NCBI GenBank assembly: GCA_900317975.1
Contig: ONIZ01000001.1
Coordinates: 62,001-126,000 of the forward strand
DNA: 64,000 nucleotides
Source: an uncultured Bacillota bacterium
GTDB taxonomy: Bacteria > Bacillota_I > Bacilli_A > RF39 > UBA660
Direction of reading: 5' to 3'
Position numbers and translations under genes: made by a program
Part shown: one piece after another, positions 34,001-43,447 of the stretch
Layout: every line of letters starts with the position of its first letter
How positions within the stretch are numbered: position 1 is the first letter of the stretch
Notes under the pieces: model-generated
What the model was told of the DNA's origin: nothing
Databases searched by the model: none
Seen by the model: only the letters and a program-made list of their open reading frames with translations

Positions 34001-37000
34001 TCATAATGCTGGTATTGGACGTTTATGGGGAGATGTATTACAAAATACTATAATATCAGGATCTGGATTTACATATAACGTTGATGGTGATAGATTCTCA
34101 ACTGATACTCCTTGTAAGACAAATGCACAAAGAGCAGCTGACAAATATAATGCAGATCATCAAAAAGATAATGATGGCCAAGGATATAAATATGGAGATG
34201 TTCGTACATCATGTGATGGATATCCTATAGTAATATTTAACAAACCAAGAAAGAGAAATGATCAAGGCAAGATTGAACCCGGTAAATTTGATGAAATAAG
34301 ATTTATTGGTCTATATAATATTATGACTGATAAAGGTTCTACTCCTTTGTTCGGATTTGAAACACTTAATGAAGAAGACAAAGGTACTATCTTTGATGGT
34401 GGAACAAATCTTGAAACACAAGAAGTTAAAATTGAAGGTGAAAAGGTAGAAGTAACAGAACATGTCAATCAACGTACAGAATGTTGGGAATGCTTACAAA
34501 ATGGTTCACAACTTGCACAGATGAGTACATTGATTACCGATGAACAAGACGGTTCAACTGCTACAACAAATGAAAACAGATTGATCTGGAACACATATGA
34601 AGCTCGTTGGCCAGACAATGATGATCTTAATGACACTTTGACAAACAATCTTGAAACATTCATCAGATTCATTAACTTCTGTAAGAATGCTGTTTCTGTA
34701 AGAGTTGGTGAAGGAGAAGGAAAGGATGGTTATAACTTATCTGACTATAGCGAAATAGATATAGATACTGCAACATTCTTATTTGATAATAAAAACAATA
34801 AGAGTGCTATTGCAGAAACATATCCTAATTTAGCTAACTGGGATGGAAGACTATTCTTAATTGTTCCTGCTACAAGTTATAAAGACAAGAGCTCTGATTT
34901 CCAAACAACAAATGATGATGGAATACTAGTACCAAGATCTGTTGATGAGATCACTGCAATTATTCAGGCTCAAATGGACAAGGGAAAGAATACAATCTAT
35001 TTCTATCAATCATATGAATCTGGAAATGTAACAGGACAATCATTTGCTCCATTATTTGATGAAAATACTTCTGTAGCTGACAGAGCAGAAGCAATATTCA
35101 CTCAATTAAGTGGTGCACAAAATCAGGTATTTACAGAATCTGTTTCTGATGATCCAAGTGAAATTGATTATGTATTGACAAACCAAGCTCCTGAAATTGG
35201 TAATAACTATGCAATATTTGATAATACTTATGATAGAGCAATCATCAAGAAAGTAATCAGCACAGATACACTTAAAGAAACTGTAAAGACTGCAAGAGTT
35301 GCAACATTTGATGGTAAACGTATTTGGAATGCAAACGACAATCAAGTTAAAGCTGGTTTGAAAGAAGCTGGTGATTTCCGTTATCCAGATGGACAAGCAG
35401 ATGTTACTGTATATCTTACAACTGAAAACGGTAGATTATATTACACAAATGAAATGGGTGAAAAAACCCAATATACTGGTGAATATGAGGATGAAGGATA
35501 TAATGGTAGAACATTGATGGATTACTTCTCTGATAAGAAATATGAGCACTTAGATATCTGGAAGGTAGCAGCATATTATGTATATCTTATGAGATTTGCA
35601 GCTGTTGACCAAGTAATCAAGAATACCATGATGACAACTGAAGATGGTAAGCATTATTATTTCATCAATTATGATAATGATACTATCTTAGGTGTACGTA
35701 ATGACGGTTTCTTGGTATATGACTGGCAGATTGATAGAACAACATATGATGAGTCATTAGGATCTTATGCTTATGCAGGATTTGGTTCTGTACTTTGGAA
35801 CCTACTAGAGCAAGATGCGGACTTCATGGATAAAGTACAAACTGTAGCAAATGCTATGGTTACTTCAAATGCCTTGACATATGCTATTGCTTTGGATATG
35901 TTCAATGTTAAGCAATCTGGAACATGGTGTGAAAGACTTTATAACAGATCACAAGACTACAAATATCTTTCAATCTACAATAATGAATATGGAGACCAAA
36001 AGAGAGTAGGTAATGATAGATTCTTAGGCTTCTTACAAGGTTCAAGAAGATCTCATAGAGAATGGTGGTTAAGACATAGATTTGATCTATATGATTCAAA
36101 ATGGAGAGCTGGTGAGTATGCTCAATCATTCTTAACAGTATACATGCAAATTGATGGATCAACAGAAAAACCATTCCTTGATATTGAGGCAGCATCTAAA
36201 TATTACTTCACTGTTCTATCAAATGGACGTCTATATGGGAATAACTTTGTAGAATTGAATGCTGGAGACAAACATACATTTGTTGCACCTCGTGGAACTG
36301 GTACTACAATTGGTGACCCACCACAACTTTTAGGTGCTCATAAATGTAGAGTAATTGACTTTAGTCCTTACCGTGACATGCTATCTGGTGTAATGAGTTT
36401 TGACTGGACATCTGATATGTCAATGGTACAAGAAATTATATTAGGAGGTACTACACCTGAAGCTGGTCAACCTAACGGCGCTGCTAATTGTGGTGTAACA
36501 AATATCAATAACCTCCAAAACGTAATTTCATTACAGAAATTAGACATTAGAACATGTAAGAAGCTTGTTACAACTAACTTGCCATTTGATCAACTTCCTA
36601 ACTTGAAGGTTCTATATGCTGATTCATCAATCATCACTTCATTTGTAGGAGCAAAATCAAATATTTATGAAGAAATAACTTTACCAAGTGCTTCATTACA
36701 AACACTTAAGTTAGAAGAAAATGAAATCACAACAAGATTCAAGTATCAACCAACTTCTACACTTAAGAACTTGTCATTAAAATATGTAAAGGGTATTGAT
36801 ATTCCTCATCTATTATTTGACTGGTATAAGTCTATTGTAACTACAACTACATCTGAAACATTCAATGGATATACATGTACAATTACGCTTAATAATAATG
36901 AAGTATTAGACTTACCAAAATACATTGGTGCTTCTGATATGGCAACTGAAGCTGATGACAGCCCATCTGTTATATTAGTTGATCTTGAAACAGTTAGAAA

Positions 37001-40000
37001 CTTATCAGAAGAACAACGTATAGTATTAGGTGGTCAAGATGATTATGAAAAGGCTGTTAATTACTGGAAGCAACAAGTTTCATTAAATCCTGATAAAGAT
37101 GTAAGACTACATTCAATGATTTGGCTTGTAGCTATGAGAAGAGCATTTGGTACTAATTCATCAGGTAAGCATAACTTTGATTTTGTTGATAATGCAATCA
37201 TCAAACTTTGGGGTTCTACTAATAGTACAATTGCTAAGGAAGATGGTAAGTTGACAGAAGAAGACTATAACTTACTTATTGATGAGTCATTGTTTGGTCC
37301 TTCATATATGGCATCTACCTCAAGTGTAAGATTTGAAGCTGCATGTACTTCACAAGTAACATTCATTTCTATTGTAGAGGATGGAAAGATCATACAGCCA
37401 ACTCAAGAAATGAACCGTAATGTATATCGTCTTAATTCAGGATCTACTGCAAATATTGTTACAACAATATTCCCAATGGGTGGAAATGAAACACTCGTAT
37501 TTGCACCTTCATTATGCGGTGGTACTGGCGGATGGAATATAATCAATGGTTCATTCCAACCATCAGAAATTGATGGACAAATAGTATATACAAGAATAGG
37601 TAATATTGCTGGAGAAAATAGTGCTTCAGTTTTGACAAATAGATCACAAGGTGCAGAATTGTATATTGGTGAATTTATTGGATCACAATCAGATACTACA
37701 GTTAATATGCAAGTTTCTGTTATGACAAAGACTGGAAATGAACAACCTAATCCTACAGGTAATATTATTTATCTTTCTATTAATAAGATCATTCCGCCAT
37801 TAAATGAACAAATAGTTATTGAAGATGATAATCAGCAAGTCGTAAGTAATATTACAATAACTAAAGCTCAAAAATATACATATAGTATATATTATGATTT
37901 AGGAGTTGATAATACATTAGAGTTCATTAATCTAAAAGTTAGAAATATTAGTATTGGATATGATCTATCAGGATCAGGTATTACATTAGATCAAATAGGT
38001 CTTATTGGTACATTTACTCCACATCCTAATACAGAAAAACTTGTGGTTGAAAACAATAGAATCAAACTTGGTACTATTGAGTATGATGCAAAAATACATA
38101 AAGCAAATGTATCATTTATTACTAATATAACTATTGATTATGAAACTGTATTGAATAATCAAAATAATGCCGCATCATTAAGATTTGAGGTACAAAATAA
38201 CCCAATTGATGAAATTGATATTGAATTTAATGAGGAACTTCTTGAAAGAACTTCTTATAGTTATTCTGACTTAGAAACAAAACTTGTTGAAAATGGAATT
38301 AATTATATCAATTATCAAGGTATATTAGATCTAATTGGAAGTGATTATGCACAAAATATCAATTATATTGAGTTAACTCAATACTTACAAGAATCAGATA
38401 GCATTAATTATGACTATAATTTGAAGTTTGATAAAGATGACGGATATAACATTGATATTAAATCAGTTAATGTAACAGATGTATCTGGATTACTTAACGC
38501 AAATGTCATTTTGAATAACAGAAATGCCTTTACAGAAAACAAGTTCACTTTACAGTTTAATGATAATAAGTTCTCTTCAATATATATGGGTTATATCTTA
38601 GTAACATTAACTGATGAATTTGATAGAATAACATATCTTGTAATTAGATATGATGTTGGTATGCTATACCCAGATCAATATGTTATCTATAAGCAAGATT
38701 CATATGACAATGTTGGAGACATTACTGATACAACTGCTAAATATGTTATAAGCAATACTGGTAATATATCAAATACAATATTAGATACATATGTATTAAA
38801 TGAATTGAATTCAGAAAATGCATTAAAACAAAAAAATATTAGATATACAATTAAGATTGCTTCATTTGTAGATGGTATTACTAAAGAATGGGAAAGCATT
38901 GATAATATTAATCATAAAGCTATTAAAGACTATTTGTCTAAATTTGAATTAAGATATAGTGATGACACATTAATAATTAATGATAATTCTTCACAATCAG
39001 ATAATCAGTGGAATAATAGTGATACAACTACTATCAAATATGTACATATAGAAGGTCAAGATGATGCTATTTACATAGATGGTATAAAGACTGGATTTGT
39101 ATTTAATTTAGTTACTAAATATGACAAAGGAGTAAATAAACCTGATAGTATACATATTGATATTATAAAAACATTATCTGGTTCAACATCTGAATTTAAA
39201 TATTGTTATTATACCAATATATACAAAGTAATGGCAAAATATATCAATGGAGAAACCCCAACACAACCAGGAGTATATGTATTTGACAATAAACTCAATT
39301 TATATGACACAAGTGTTGAGGTAAGCCAAACAATTGGTCGTTCATATGAAGGTGTATGCATTGCGGTTGAAGTTGGTGATGATATTGTTACATACACAAT
39401 TGATAAAGATTGTTTCAGTAATGATAATAAGAAAGTATTCTTCAATCCTGGATCAAAATTTGCTCAAGCTATAACTACTCATCCAACAACAGGTTCTCCA
39501 AGTATACCTCGTATAATAACATTTGATCATTCAAATTCTGCCCAACATTATCTTAATACATTAATGCCATGTATAACTGATATTGAAAATCCATCAATTT
39601 CAGCAAATGTAAATAATAGGGAATGGAATCAAGACTGGTTTATGAGAGGCTATATTATGTTATGGATTATGATATGTTATCTAAATAATGATAATATTAA
39701 TGGTTTATATACAATATTGGATAATGGTTATATAAATATGAATACAGATAATAGTTTAGATAAAAGATATGTTAAATTTAATGATAGTAATAAATATGCA
39801 TGGGATAGAGATAATTTATCTGTAGTAATAAATGAGGTCATTAATCCACATATATATGAACTTATCAATGAAAATAAACTTTATGAATATATCTATAACT
39901 GGTATTGCTTTGTTTCTACAATGTTTACACTGGCCGACAATAATAATCAAAGAATGATTAATGGGCAAAAGGATGATATTAATATAATTATATCTTCTGT

Positions 40001-40781
40001 ATCATCATTAAAATCAATAGCAAATGGATCAATTCTTGGTTATGATAGCACAAATTCAATTGAAGAAATCACAGAGAATACAACGTTAGATGTTCTTTAT
40101 AAACTATTTGCATATAAGAAATATATGAAGAACAATAATGCAAGAACAAAATTTGTTCAAACTAATTCAATTATTGGTCTTCATGATAAATATGCAAACA
40201 ATATGGGTACAAATACTATTATCTATAATAAAGAACAAATATTCAATTTATATCAAATAATAGGAGATATACAATCTGATCTTAGTGCAGCTATCAGTAA
40301 GTTTGGTGATAATAACATATATAATATAAATAATTTATTCTATAACGCAACTAATACAGAAGGCGATAAATTAAGTAAGTATTTGAATAATTATCATACT
40401 ATAACTAATGATAGACCTGCTCTAAAATCAATGAATAGCGCTTATATAGCTGAAATTGCCGATAGTAAGTATAGAAATAGTACATCACCTATTGTTTCAA
40501 CTGAAGAAAGTGATTATAAAGTATATTGGACAGAAGATTCATTATTGAATTATGGCTATCCTAATGGAGATACTCTTTACATAAATGAATATGAAATGAT
40601 ATGTAATGAAGGATTGGTTGGACTTGGTGCTTGGTTATTCTATACTGGAACAAGCGGAGTAAGTGCTATGCAACTTGTAGATAATTATACAATATCTGGT
40701 GAAGGAAAAGTAATAAATAACTTACCAGTAAATAATAACTATAAATTATCTGTAATATATGGTCCTGAATTAAAGGGATAA
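31077..40781 (+). CDS. Giant tail/adhesin protein with LamG-like, CotH-like and leucine-rich segments
   Basis: 3,234 residues. Ig-like beta repeats fill about 100-480. A concanavalin/LamG-type domain spans about 560-715 (ending R-I-H-G-I-R-I-Y-S-K-A-L-S). A CotH-kinase-like module runs from about 735 to 1680: W-T-L-K-C-D-Y-A-E-S-S near 963 and Y-Y-F-I-N-Y-D-N-D-T near 1527 resemble the Lys and Asp active-site segments of spore-coat CotH kinases. A leucine-rich-repeat-like stretch lies at about 1809-1905. The last 1,300 residues are beta-rich and Asn/Ile/Tyr-rich. It is probably a distal tail or baseplate-attached protein that binds the host surface. The modules are seen by eye, not by search. 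Confidence 0.72.
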   Translation: MATKLFTGDIDKNVDWGGDQEHTQGLPVCGEKVQKFIKDTLNQKFGSLYFDNEKLPEPYAQYTGTNQYIIFSDDADKAKWLKDPVTNAGLVLGRFDAPAPARILISNQSLISNNILLNNIGARNEDTGVSNTTIYFDYSIVDNSDQVQPSPITVNITISNATYGNVVLSPQTVPFTPKKDENGVEVEGVAHYAKEIGEYLNEGTNIITVTVLSNLFNVSTTLMYTFNILDLQIRSTFNNDLADGEDSNNVYRAFKPISNQNESFTFGVTAISTGAKYLRVFIDGKPVDLRATATAQPDKNLYLGTDRQVDKNVIVYLADLDADMKTNTKHSLQFYFYANEESLKSNTLYYDFVFTNGVGQDSKEFVLFNKELSAGKILTSTEELFNLDCYQYDKIEIPYAVVKQNSTNPLTVNIRVINNDTESEVYKESPEIGSGKKGEFRYTFLTSGNMSVIFDVNGNDETAIPSKVEPMNLGFTEVVDETLMIKLSAVNKNNLTNANSWEPEIISTYIEEAFNAAGGVQFSDNFAWTDKQNGWIDNTLVLNNNTTVTIPINIFAQKSPNGLTFEIDFETRNVQDDDAIIMNYSGDTEAVIAEKDASGGNAGKLKTTGILIKACEAQFRGSDVLTTNYKENSRQKMQFIIVGNNDMNAGLMYIVVNGILDRVTTLDSNQLFNGQLNEFVIGNTNNMAETRIHGIRIYSKALSLDQCVNHYILDSDNVKTNYDKNNIYVENSTNIDIDNLLNQNIPVMIIYGDISNSIEAKFDKKANVPVDVLYRDNLHPEFNFFALNAWMSNQGTSSMNYPRRNLRLYLNKKPDAKSVRGFAPATAYRYETVFLPGLKNTQEVENYITRLQECVVDSEQIDIMPDIDALTTDILSAGNCKTPRYNSKTLKSKYYVVDADLAREYVHAGIKLYTRTLDENTGKYIYNKLKPANFSKAFKDNGTVYALGGYTKFMTKSLYTDRWTLKCDYAESSMTHNAGIGRLWGDVLQNTIISGSGFTYNVDGDRFSTDTPCKTNAQRAADKYNADHQKDNDGQGYKYGDVRTSCDGYPIVIFNKPRKRNDQGKIEPGKFDEIRFIGLYNIMTDKGSTPLFGFETLNEEDKGTIFDGGTNLETQEVKIEGEKVEVTEHVNQRTECWECLQNGSQLAQMSTLITDEQDGSTATTNENRLIWNTYEARWPDNDDLNDTLTNNLETFIRFINFCKNAVSVRVGEGEGKDGYNLSDYSEIDIDTATFLFDNKNNKSAIAETYPNLANWDGRLFLIVPATSYKDKSSDFQTTNDDGILVPRSVDEITAIIQAQMDKGKNTIYFYQSYESGNVTGQSFAPLFDENTSVADRAEAIFTQLSGAQNQVFTESVSDDPSEIDYVLTNQAPEIGNNYAIFDNTYDRAIIKKVISTDTLKETVKTARVATFDGKRIWNANDNQVKAGLKEAGDFRYPDGQADVTVYLTTENGRLYYTNEMGEKTQYTGEYEDEGYNGRTLMDYFSDKKYEHLDIWKVAAYYVYLMRFAAVDQVIKNTMMTTEDGKHYYFINYDNDTILGVRNDGFLVYDWQIDRTTYDESLGSYAYAGFGSVLWNLLEQDADFMDKVQTVANAMVTSNALTYAIALDMFNVKQSGTWCERLYNRSQDYKYLSIYNNEYGDQKRVGNDRFLGFLQGSRRSHREWWLRHRFDLYDSKWRAGEYAQSFLTVYMQIDGSTEKPFLDIEAASKYYFTVLSNGRLYGNNFVELNAGDKHTFVAPRGTGTTIGDPPQLLGAHKCRVIDFSPYRDMLSGVMSFDWTSDMSMVQEIILGGTTPEAGQPNGAANCGVTNINNLQNVISLQKLDIRTCKKLVTTNLPFDQLPNLKVLYADSSIITSFVGAKSNIYEEITLPSASLQTLKLEENEITTRFKYQPTSTLKNLSLKYVKGIDIPHLLFDWYKSIVTTTTSETFNGYTCTITLNNNEVLDLPKYIGASDMATEADDSPSVILVDLETVRNLSEEQRIVLGGQDDYEKAVNYWKQQVSLNPDKDVRLHSMIWLVAMRRAFGTNSSGKHNFDFVDNAIIKLWGSTNSTIAKEDGKLTEEDYNLLIDESLFGPSYMASTSSVRFEAACTSQVTFISIVEDGKIIQPTQEMNRNVYRLNSGSTANIVTTIFPMGGNETLVFAPSLCGGTGGWNIINGSFQPSEIDGQIVYTRIGNIAGENSASVLTNRSQGAELYIGEFIGSQSDTTVNMQVSVMTKTGNEQPNPTGNIIYLSINKIIPPLNEQIVIEDDNQQVVSNITITKAQKYTYSIYYDLGVDNTLEFINLKVRNISIGYDLSGSGITLDQIGLIGTFTPHPNTEKLVVENNRIKLGTIEYDAKIHKANVSFITNITIDYETVLNNQNNAASLRFEVQNNPIDEIDIEFNEELLERTSYSYSDLETKLVENGINYINYQGILDLIGSDYAQNINYIELTQYLQESDSINYDYNLKFDKDDGYNIDIKSVNVTDVSGLLNANVILNNRNAFTENKFTLQFNDNKFSSIYMGYILVTLTDEFDRITYLVIRYDVGMLYPDQYVIYKQDSYDNVGDITDTTAKYVISNTGNISNTILDTYVLNELNSENALKQKNIRYTIKIASFVDGITKEWESIDNINHKAIKDYLSKFELRYSDDTLIINDNSSQSDNQWNNSDTTTIKYVHIEGQDDAIYIDGIKTGFVFNLVTKYDKGVNKPDSIHIDIIKTLSGSTSEFKYCYYTNIYKVMAKYINGETPTQPGVYVFDNKLNLYDTSVEVSQTIGRSYEGVCIAVEVGDDIVTYTIDKDCFSNDNKKVFFNPGSKFAQAITTHPTTGSPSIPRIITFDHSNSAQHYLNTLMPCITDIENPSISANVNNREWNQDWFMRGYIMLWIMICYLNNDNINGLYTILDNGYINMNTDNSLDKRYVKFNDSNKYAWDRDNLSVVINEVINPHIYELINENKLYEYIYNWYCFVSTMFTLADNNNQRMINGQKDDINIIISSVSSLKSIANGSILGYDSTNSIEEITENTTLDVLYKLFAYKKYMKNNNARTKFVQTNSIIGLHDKYANNMGTNTIIYNKEQIFNLYQIIGDIQSDLSAAISKFGDNNIYNINNLFYNATNTEGDKLSKYLNNYHTITNDRPALKSMNSAYIAEIADSKYRNSTSPIVSTEESDYKVYWTEDSLLNYGYPNGDTLYINEYEMICNEGLVGLGAWLFYTGTSGVSAMQLVDNYTISGEGKVINNLPVNNNYKLSVIYGPELKG

Positions 40782-40790
40782 GATGACAAA

Positions 40791-40817
40791 ATGTTAGGGA
40801 ACTTAGTTCCCTAACAT
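40791..40817 (+). terminator. Hairpin after the giant gene
   Basis: ATGTTAGGGAAC pairs with GTTCCCTAACAT around TTA: a strong stem without a long T-run, but in the terminator position. Confidence 0.7.
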
Positions 40818-40863
40818 TTACAATATTTATTAAGAAAAAAATAAACATTATAATAATTTCATT

Positions 40864-41349
40864 ATGAATAAAATTTTTATAGAAACAGGAAGTTTTAACA
40901 AGTATATTCCATTATCACAAATCAAAAATGGTAAATATAAAATTTCTTGGGAATTAGAAGAAATTAATTCAGGAATGTATAAGTGGAAATATACAATTGT
41001 TGATAGCAAGCCATCATTATCATTTGTAAAAACATTAATTGAAGATAGCATTAATAATGATATTAAAAATGTTATTGTAAATGGTTTTTATTGGAATGAC
41101 ATGCATATTTATCTTACTGTTGAGCATCAATTAGACTATAAGTTATTATATGATTCTACAATGATACTTGATGGTACTAACTTACCAGAGAATGCAAGAT
41201 TTGAAGTAAATGGTAAACCAATTATCTATAAGTTCAAATCAATTGATGATCTACAGGATTTCATTTTATGTATGAATGAACATATTAGAAAATGCATTAA
41301 TGCTGGTTATGAAAGAAAAGAAAAGATAATATATTCTGACTATGAATAA
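40864..41349 (+). CDS. Hypothetical tail-associated protein
   Basis: 161 residues, beta-rich, with an N-terminal segment INKIFIETGSF-like in composition and strands separated by Asn/Gly turns. The C-terminal part contains a helix (DDLQDFILCMNEHIRKCINAG). It sits between the giant adhesin and the fibre-like genes and is bounded by hairpins on both sides, so it is a single-gene unit. It could be a fibre chaperone or connector. No family recognised. Confidence 0.68.
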   Translation: MNKIFIETGSFNKYIPLSQIKNGKYKISWELEEINSGMYKWKYTIVDSKPSLSFVKTLIEDSINNDIKNVIVNGFYWNDMHIYLTVEHQLDYKLLYDSTMILDGTNLPENARFEVNGKPIIYKFKSIDDLQDFILCMNEHIRKCINAGYERKEKIIYSDYE

Positions 41350-41357
41350 ACAACAAG

Positions 41358-41386
41358 AAAGGTAGTATTTTATACTACCTTTTTAT
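41358..41386. terminator. Bidirectional terminator
   Basis: AAAGGTAGTAT pairs with ATACTACCTTT, flanked by A-rich and T-rich sequence. It lies between a plus-strand gene and a minus-strand gene whose stop is inside the T-run. Confidence 0.8.
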
Positions 41387-41604
41387 ATTTGTGCAAGAAT
41401 ACGATTACATTCATCAAATATTTCTAAAGCATTATTTCTTATATTGAAAACATTTGTCCGATCCATAAAATTCTGATCATTTTTTGTTTGTTGATTTTCA
41501 GATATTCTATTCTCTAATGATTTCTTAGATACCATATTGTTAAATGCTATAGACAAATTCATTAAGTTATTTCGTAGTTTATCTATTTCATACTGAGTTA
41601 TCAT
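41383..41604 (-). CDS. Small coiled-coil protein on the minus strand
   Basis: 73 residues, helical and polar (ITQYEIDKLRNNLMNLSIAFNNM, split by a Gln/Asn-rich centre). Its end coincides with a bidirectional terminator and its start faces a promoter-rich AT gap, which supports a real gene despite its size. There is no leader and no known motif. It is divergent from the fibre-like gene at 41692. Confidence 0.6.
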   Translation of the reverse strand: MITQYEIDKLRNNLMNLSIAFNNMVSKKSLENRISENQQTKNDQNFMDRTNVFNIRNNALEIFDECNRILAQI

Positions 41605-41637
41605 AGTGTTAAACCTATATTTTTATTAAAAATAATT

Positions 41638-41660
41638 TTTTTTATTTTTAATTATATAAA
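41638..41660 (+). promoter_or_regulatory. Candidate promoter for the fibre-like operon
   Basis: TTTTTTATTTTTAATTATAT, about 35 bases upstream of the start at 41692. An inverted ATTAAAAATAATTTTT stretch precedes it and may drive the minus-strand gene. Confidence 0.5.
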
Positions 41661-41691
41661 ATATACATAGAGCATATACATATATTATAAT

Positions 41692-42411
41692 ATGGGGAAT
41701 AGTTATAGTAATTCAGTGAAGACATCTGAATTGGCAAGAATAACTAATATTAACATCATTGAAGGTCTTGAAGATCAGTTTTGGATTCCTGTAGCTTATT
41801 ATAACAGTTTGACTAATTCATATAACAATTTAGCCATAAATCTATCTGCTATATTAAGTTACAGTAATTCTTATTCATATAACCTATTCTCATATGAACT
41901 ACAAAACATAGCTTATTATATTATAGATAACAATGATGTAAGCTATAGTTATGTTGAGCCTTATGATATAGATTATGATCAAATATATAATGTTTGCTAT
42001 ACGTATATAAATAGTGTCTATTCAGAAAAGCTGGCATATCTTATAGCAAATCAAAGACAGAAAACATCTTCTTCCTCAGCAATGAGATCAAATTCAAAGA
42101 AGATTTCTGAATTGACTGCAAGAGATGTAATTACTTATCATAAAGATCATTCTTGGTTCCCTGTTGCTCAATATGATTCACGAATTAATTCTTATGTCAA
42201 TCTAGCAATGAATCTTGAATCTATTACTTCATATTCTATCAATACTGTCAAGGATGACTATAAAGACTTAGAATCATTAAAGGGATTGGCATATTCATAT
42301 AATGATAGTTCAGAAATAGCATATGTCATCAATAATTCAAATATAGCTAACAATATAGTCTCATATGCTTTTGCATATAACAAAGACTATTTTGAATGGC
42401 AATTCTTATAA
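41692..42411 (+). CDS. Fibre-like protein with internal duplication
   Basis: 239 residues made of two related halves. Each begins S-x-K-[TI]-S-E-L and continues to F-[WI]-[IF]-P-V-A-x-Y, N-S-Y-x-N-L-A-[IM]-N-L and a Ser/Tyr-rich helix (first at about 8-60, second at about 137-190). It ends D-Y-F-E-W-Q-F-L. The same aromatic ending (F-Y-E-W-K-L-L) closes the gene at 43448, suggesting a shared assembly tag. Composition (Ser, Tyr, Asn) is typical of phage fibre parts. Function is inferred. Confidence 0.72.
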   Translation: MGNSYSNSVKTSELARITNINIIEGLEDQFWIPVAYYNSLTNSYNNLAINLSAILSYSNSYSYNLFSYELQNIAYYIIDNNDVSYSYVEPYDIDYDQIYNVCYTYINSVYSEKLAYLIANQRQKTSSSSAMRSNSKKISELTARDVITYHKDHSWFPVAQYDSRINSYVNLAMNLESITSYSINTVKDDYKDLESLKGLAYSYNDSSEIAYVINNSNIANNIVSYAFAYNKDYFEWQFL

Positions 42412-42416
42412 TTAGC

Positions 42417-43445
42417 ATGCCAGACATAAACAATAAGATAACATTAGAAGAAATTCAGAATCTGTTGATTGAAAAGAAATTTGTAAGAATTGAATCTGAC
42501 AGATATACTGATGATGCTTATGATTTTATTCGTTCATTGATAGATCAGGAGCATGCTATATTATTTGACAAATCTAAACATCGTATCTATACATTAGGTG
42601 ATTATTATGGAGGTGATGTATTCAAGGAAAACTTATATTTTTATTCTAAGATAAAGCATGTAGATATAGATGACACTATAATTGAAGAGATCAATGCTAT
42701 AGCTCCAGAATCAGAATTATCTATAGAATCAAAGGATGGCATTAATATAAGTTTTGAAAATGAAAAGATAACATTTGGATTAACTATAAAAGAACTTATA
42801 GAAGAAAATTCAAATTCTAAATATAAGTTAATCATTAATGACAATAATAAGATTGATATTATTGAGTATCATTCTCCAGTTATTTCTATTAATAAAGTTG
42901 AATTCAATCCAAATAAGACACAGTTGACATTAGCATATCAGATTGATTCTATAAATAATCCTGATGACTGGGAAGAATTTGATGTAGAATGTGAAAACTG
43001 TGAACTAGTATCTTTGAATAAGACATCAAAATTAATAACAATTGGTACTAATAATGATAATTACTATAATCATATAAATGAAAAGATAAAGTTTGTTTAT
43101 AATGATTTATATGAAACAGGTGAAATCATAATAGATGGAATATATAACATATATGTATTCTATGGAACATATGACATTAACTATTCCAGATTTGTACAAT
43201 TAGGCAAGATCAATATTGATGATGTCTTTACTAGTGTTATTACAATCAATCAAAGAACAAATGAAAGAGCATATATACAATTACCAAGCAATATGAAAGT
43301 GATATTCATGGATAACATTAGAAATATTCAAGGGGCTTGGTATAAACAAAATACAACAGTCATAAACAATCTCAACTATAAGACTTATTGCACTACTAAT
43401 GACAAATTAGGAAAAATGAGTTGGAAAATTATTAATAATCAGTAA
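42417..43445 (+). CDS. Hypothetical tail fibre-associated protein
   Basis: 342 residues from the ATG at 42417, six bases after the previous stop; an upstream in-frame ATG at 42396 overlaps the preceding gene and is less likely. The first 65 residues are helical (KITLEEIQNLLIEKKFVRI). The rest is beta-rich with Ile/Asn repeats, like a stacked-strand fibre or baseplate wedge. There is one Cys pair near residue 190. No family recognised. Part of the 41692-46702 operon. Confidence 0.7.
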   Translation: MPDINNKITLEEIQNLLIEKKFVRIESDRYTDDAYDFIRSLIDQEHAILFDKSKHRIYTLGDYYGGDVFKENLYFYSKIKHVDIDDTIIEEINAIAPESELSIESKDGINISFENEKITFGLTIKELIEENSNSKYKLIINDNNKIDIIEYHSPVISINKVEFNPNKTQLTLAYQIDSINNPDDWEEFDVECENCELVSLNKTSKLITIGTNNDNYYNHINEKIKFVYNDLYETGEIIIDGIYNIYVFYGTYDINYSRFVQLGKINIDDVFTSVITINQRTNERAYIQLPSNMKVIFMDNIRNIQGAWYKQNTTVINNLNYKTYCTTNDKLGKMSWKIINNQ

Positions 43446-43447
43446 GA

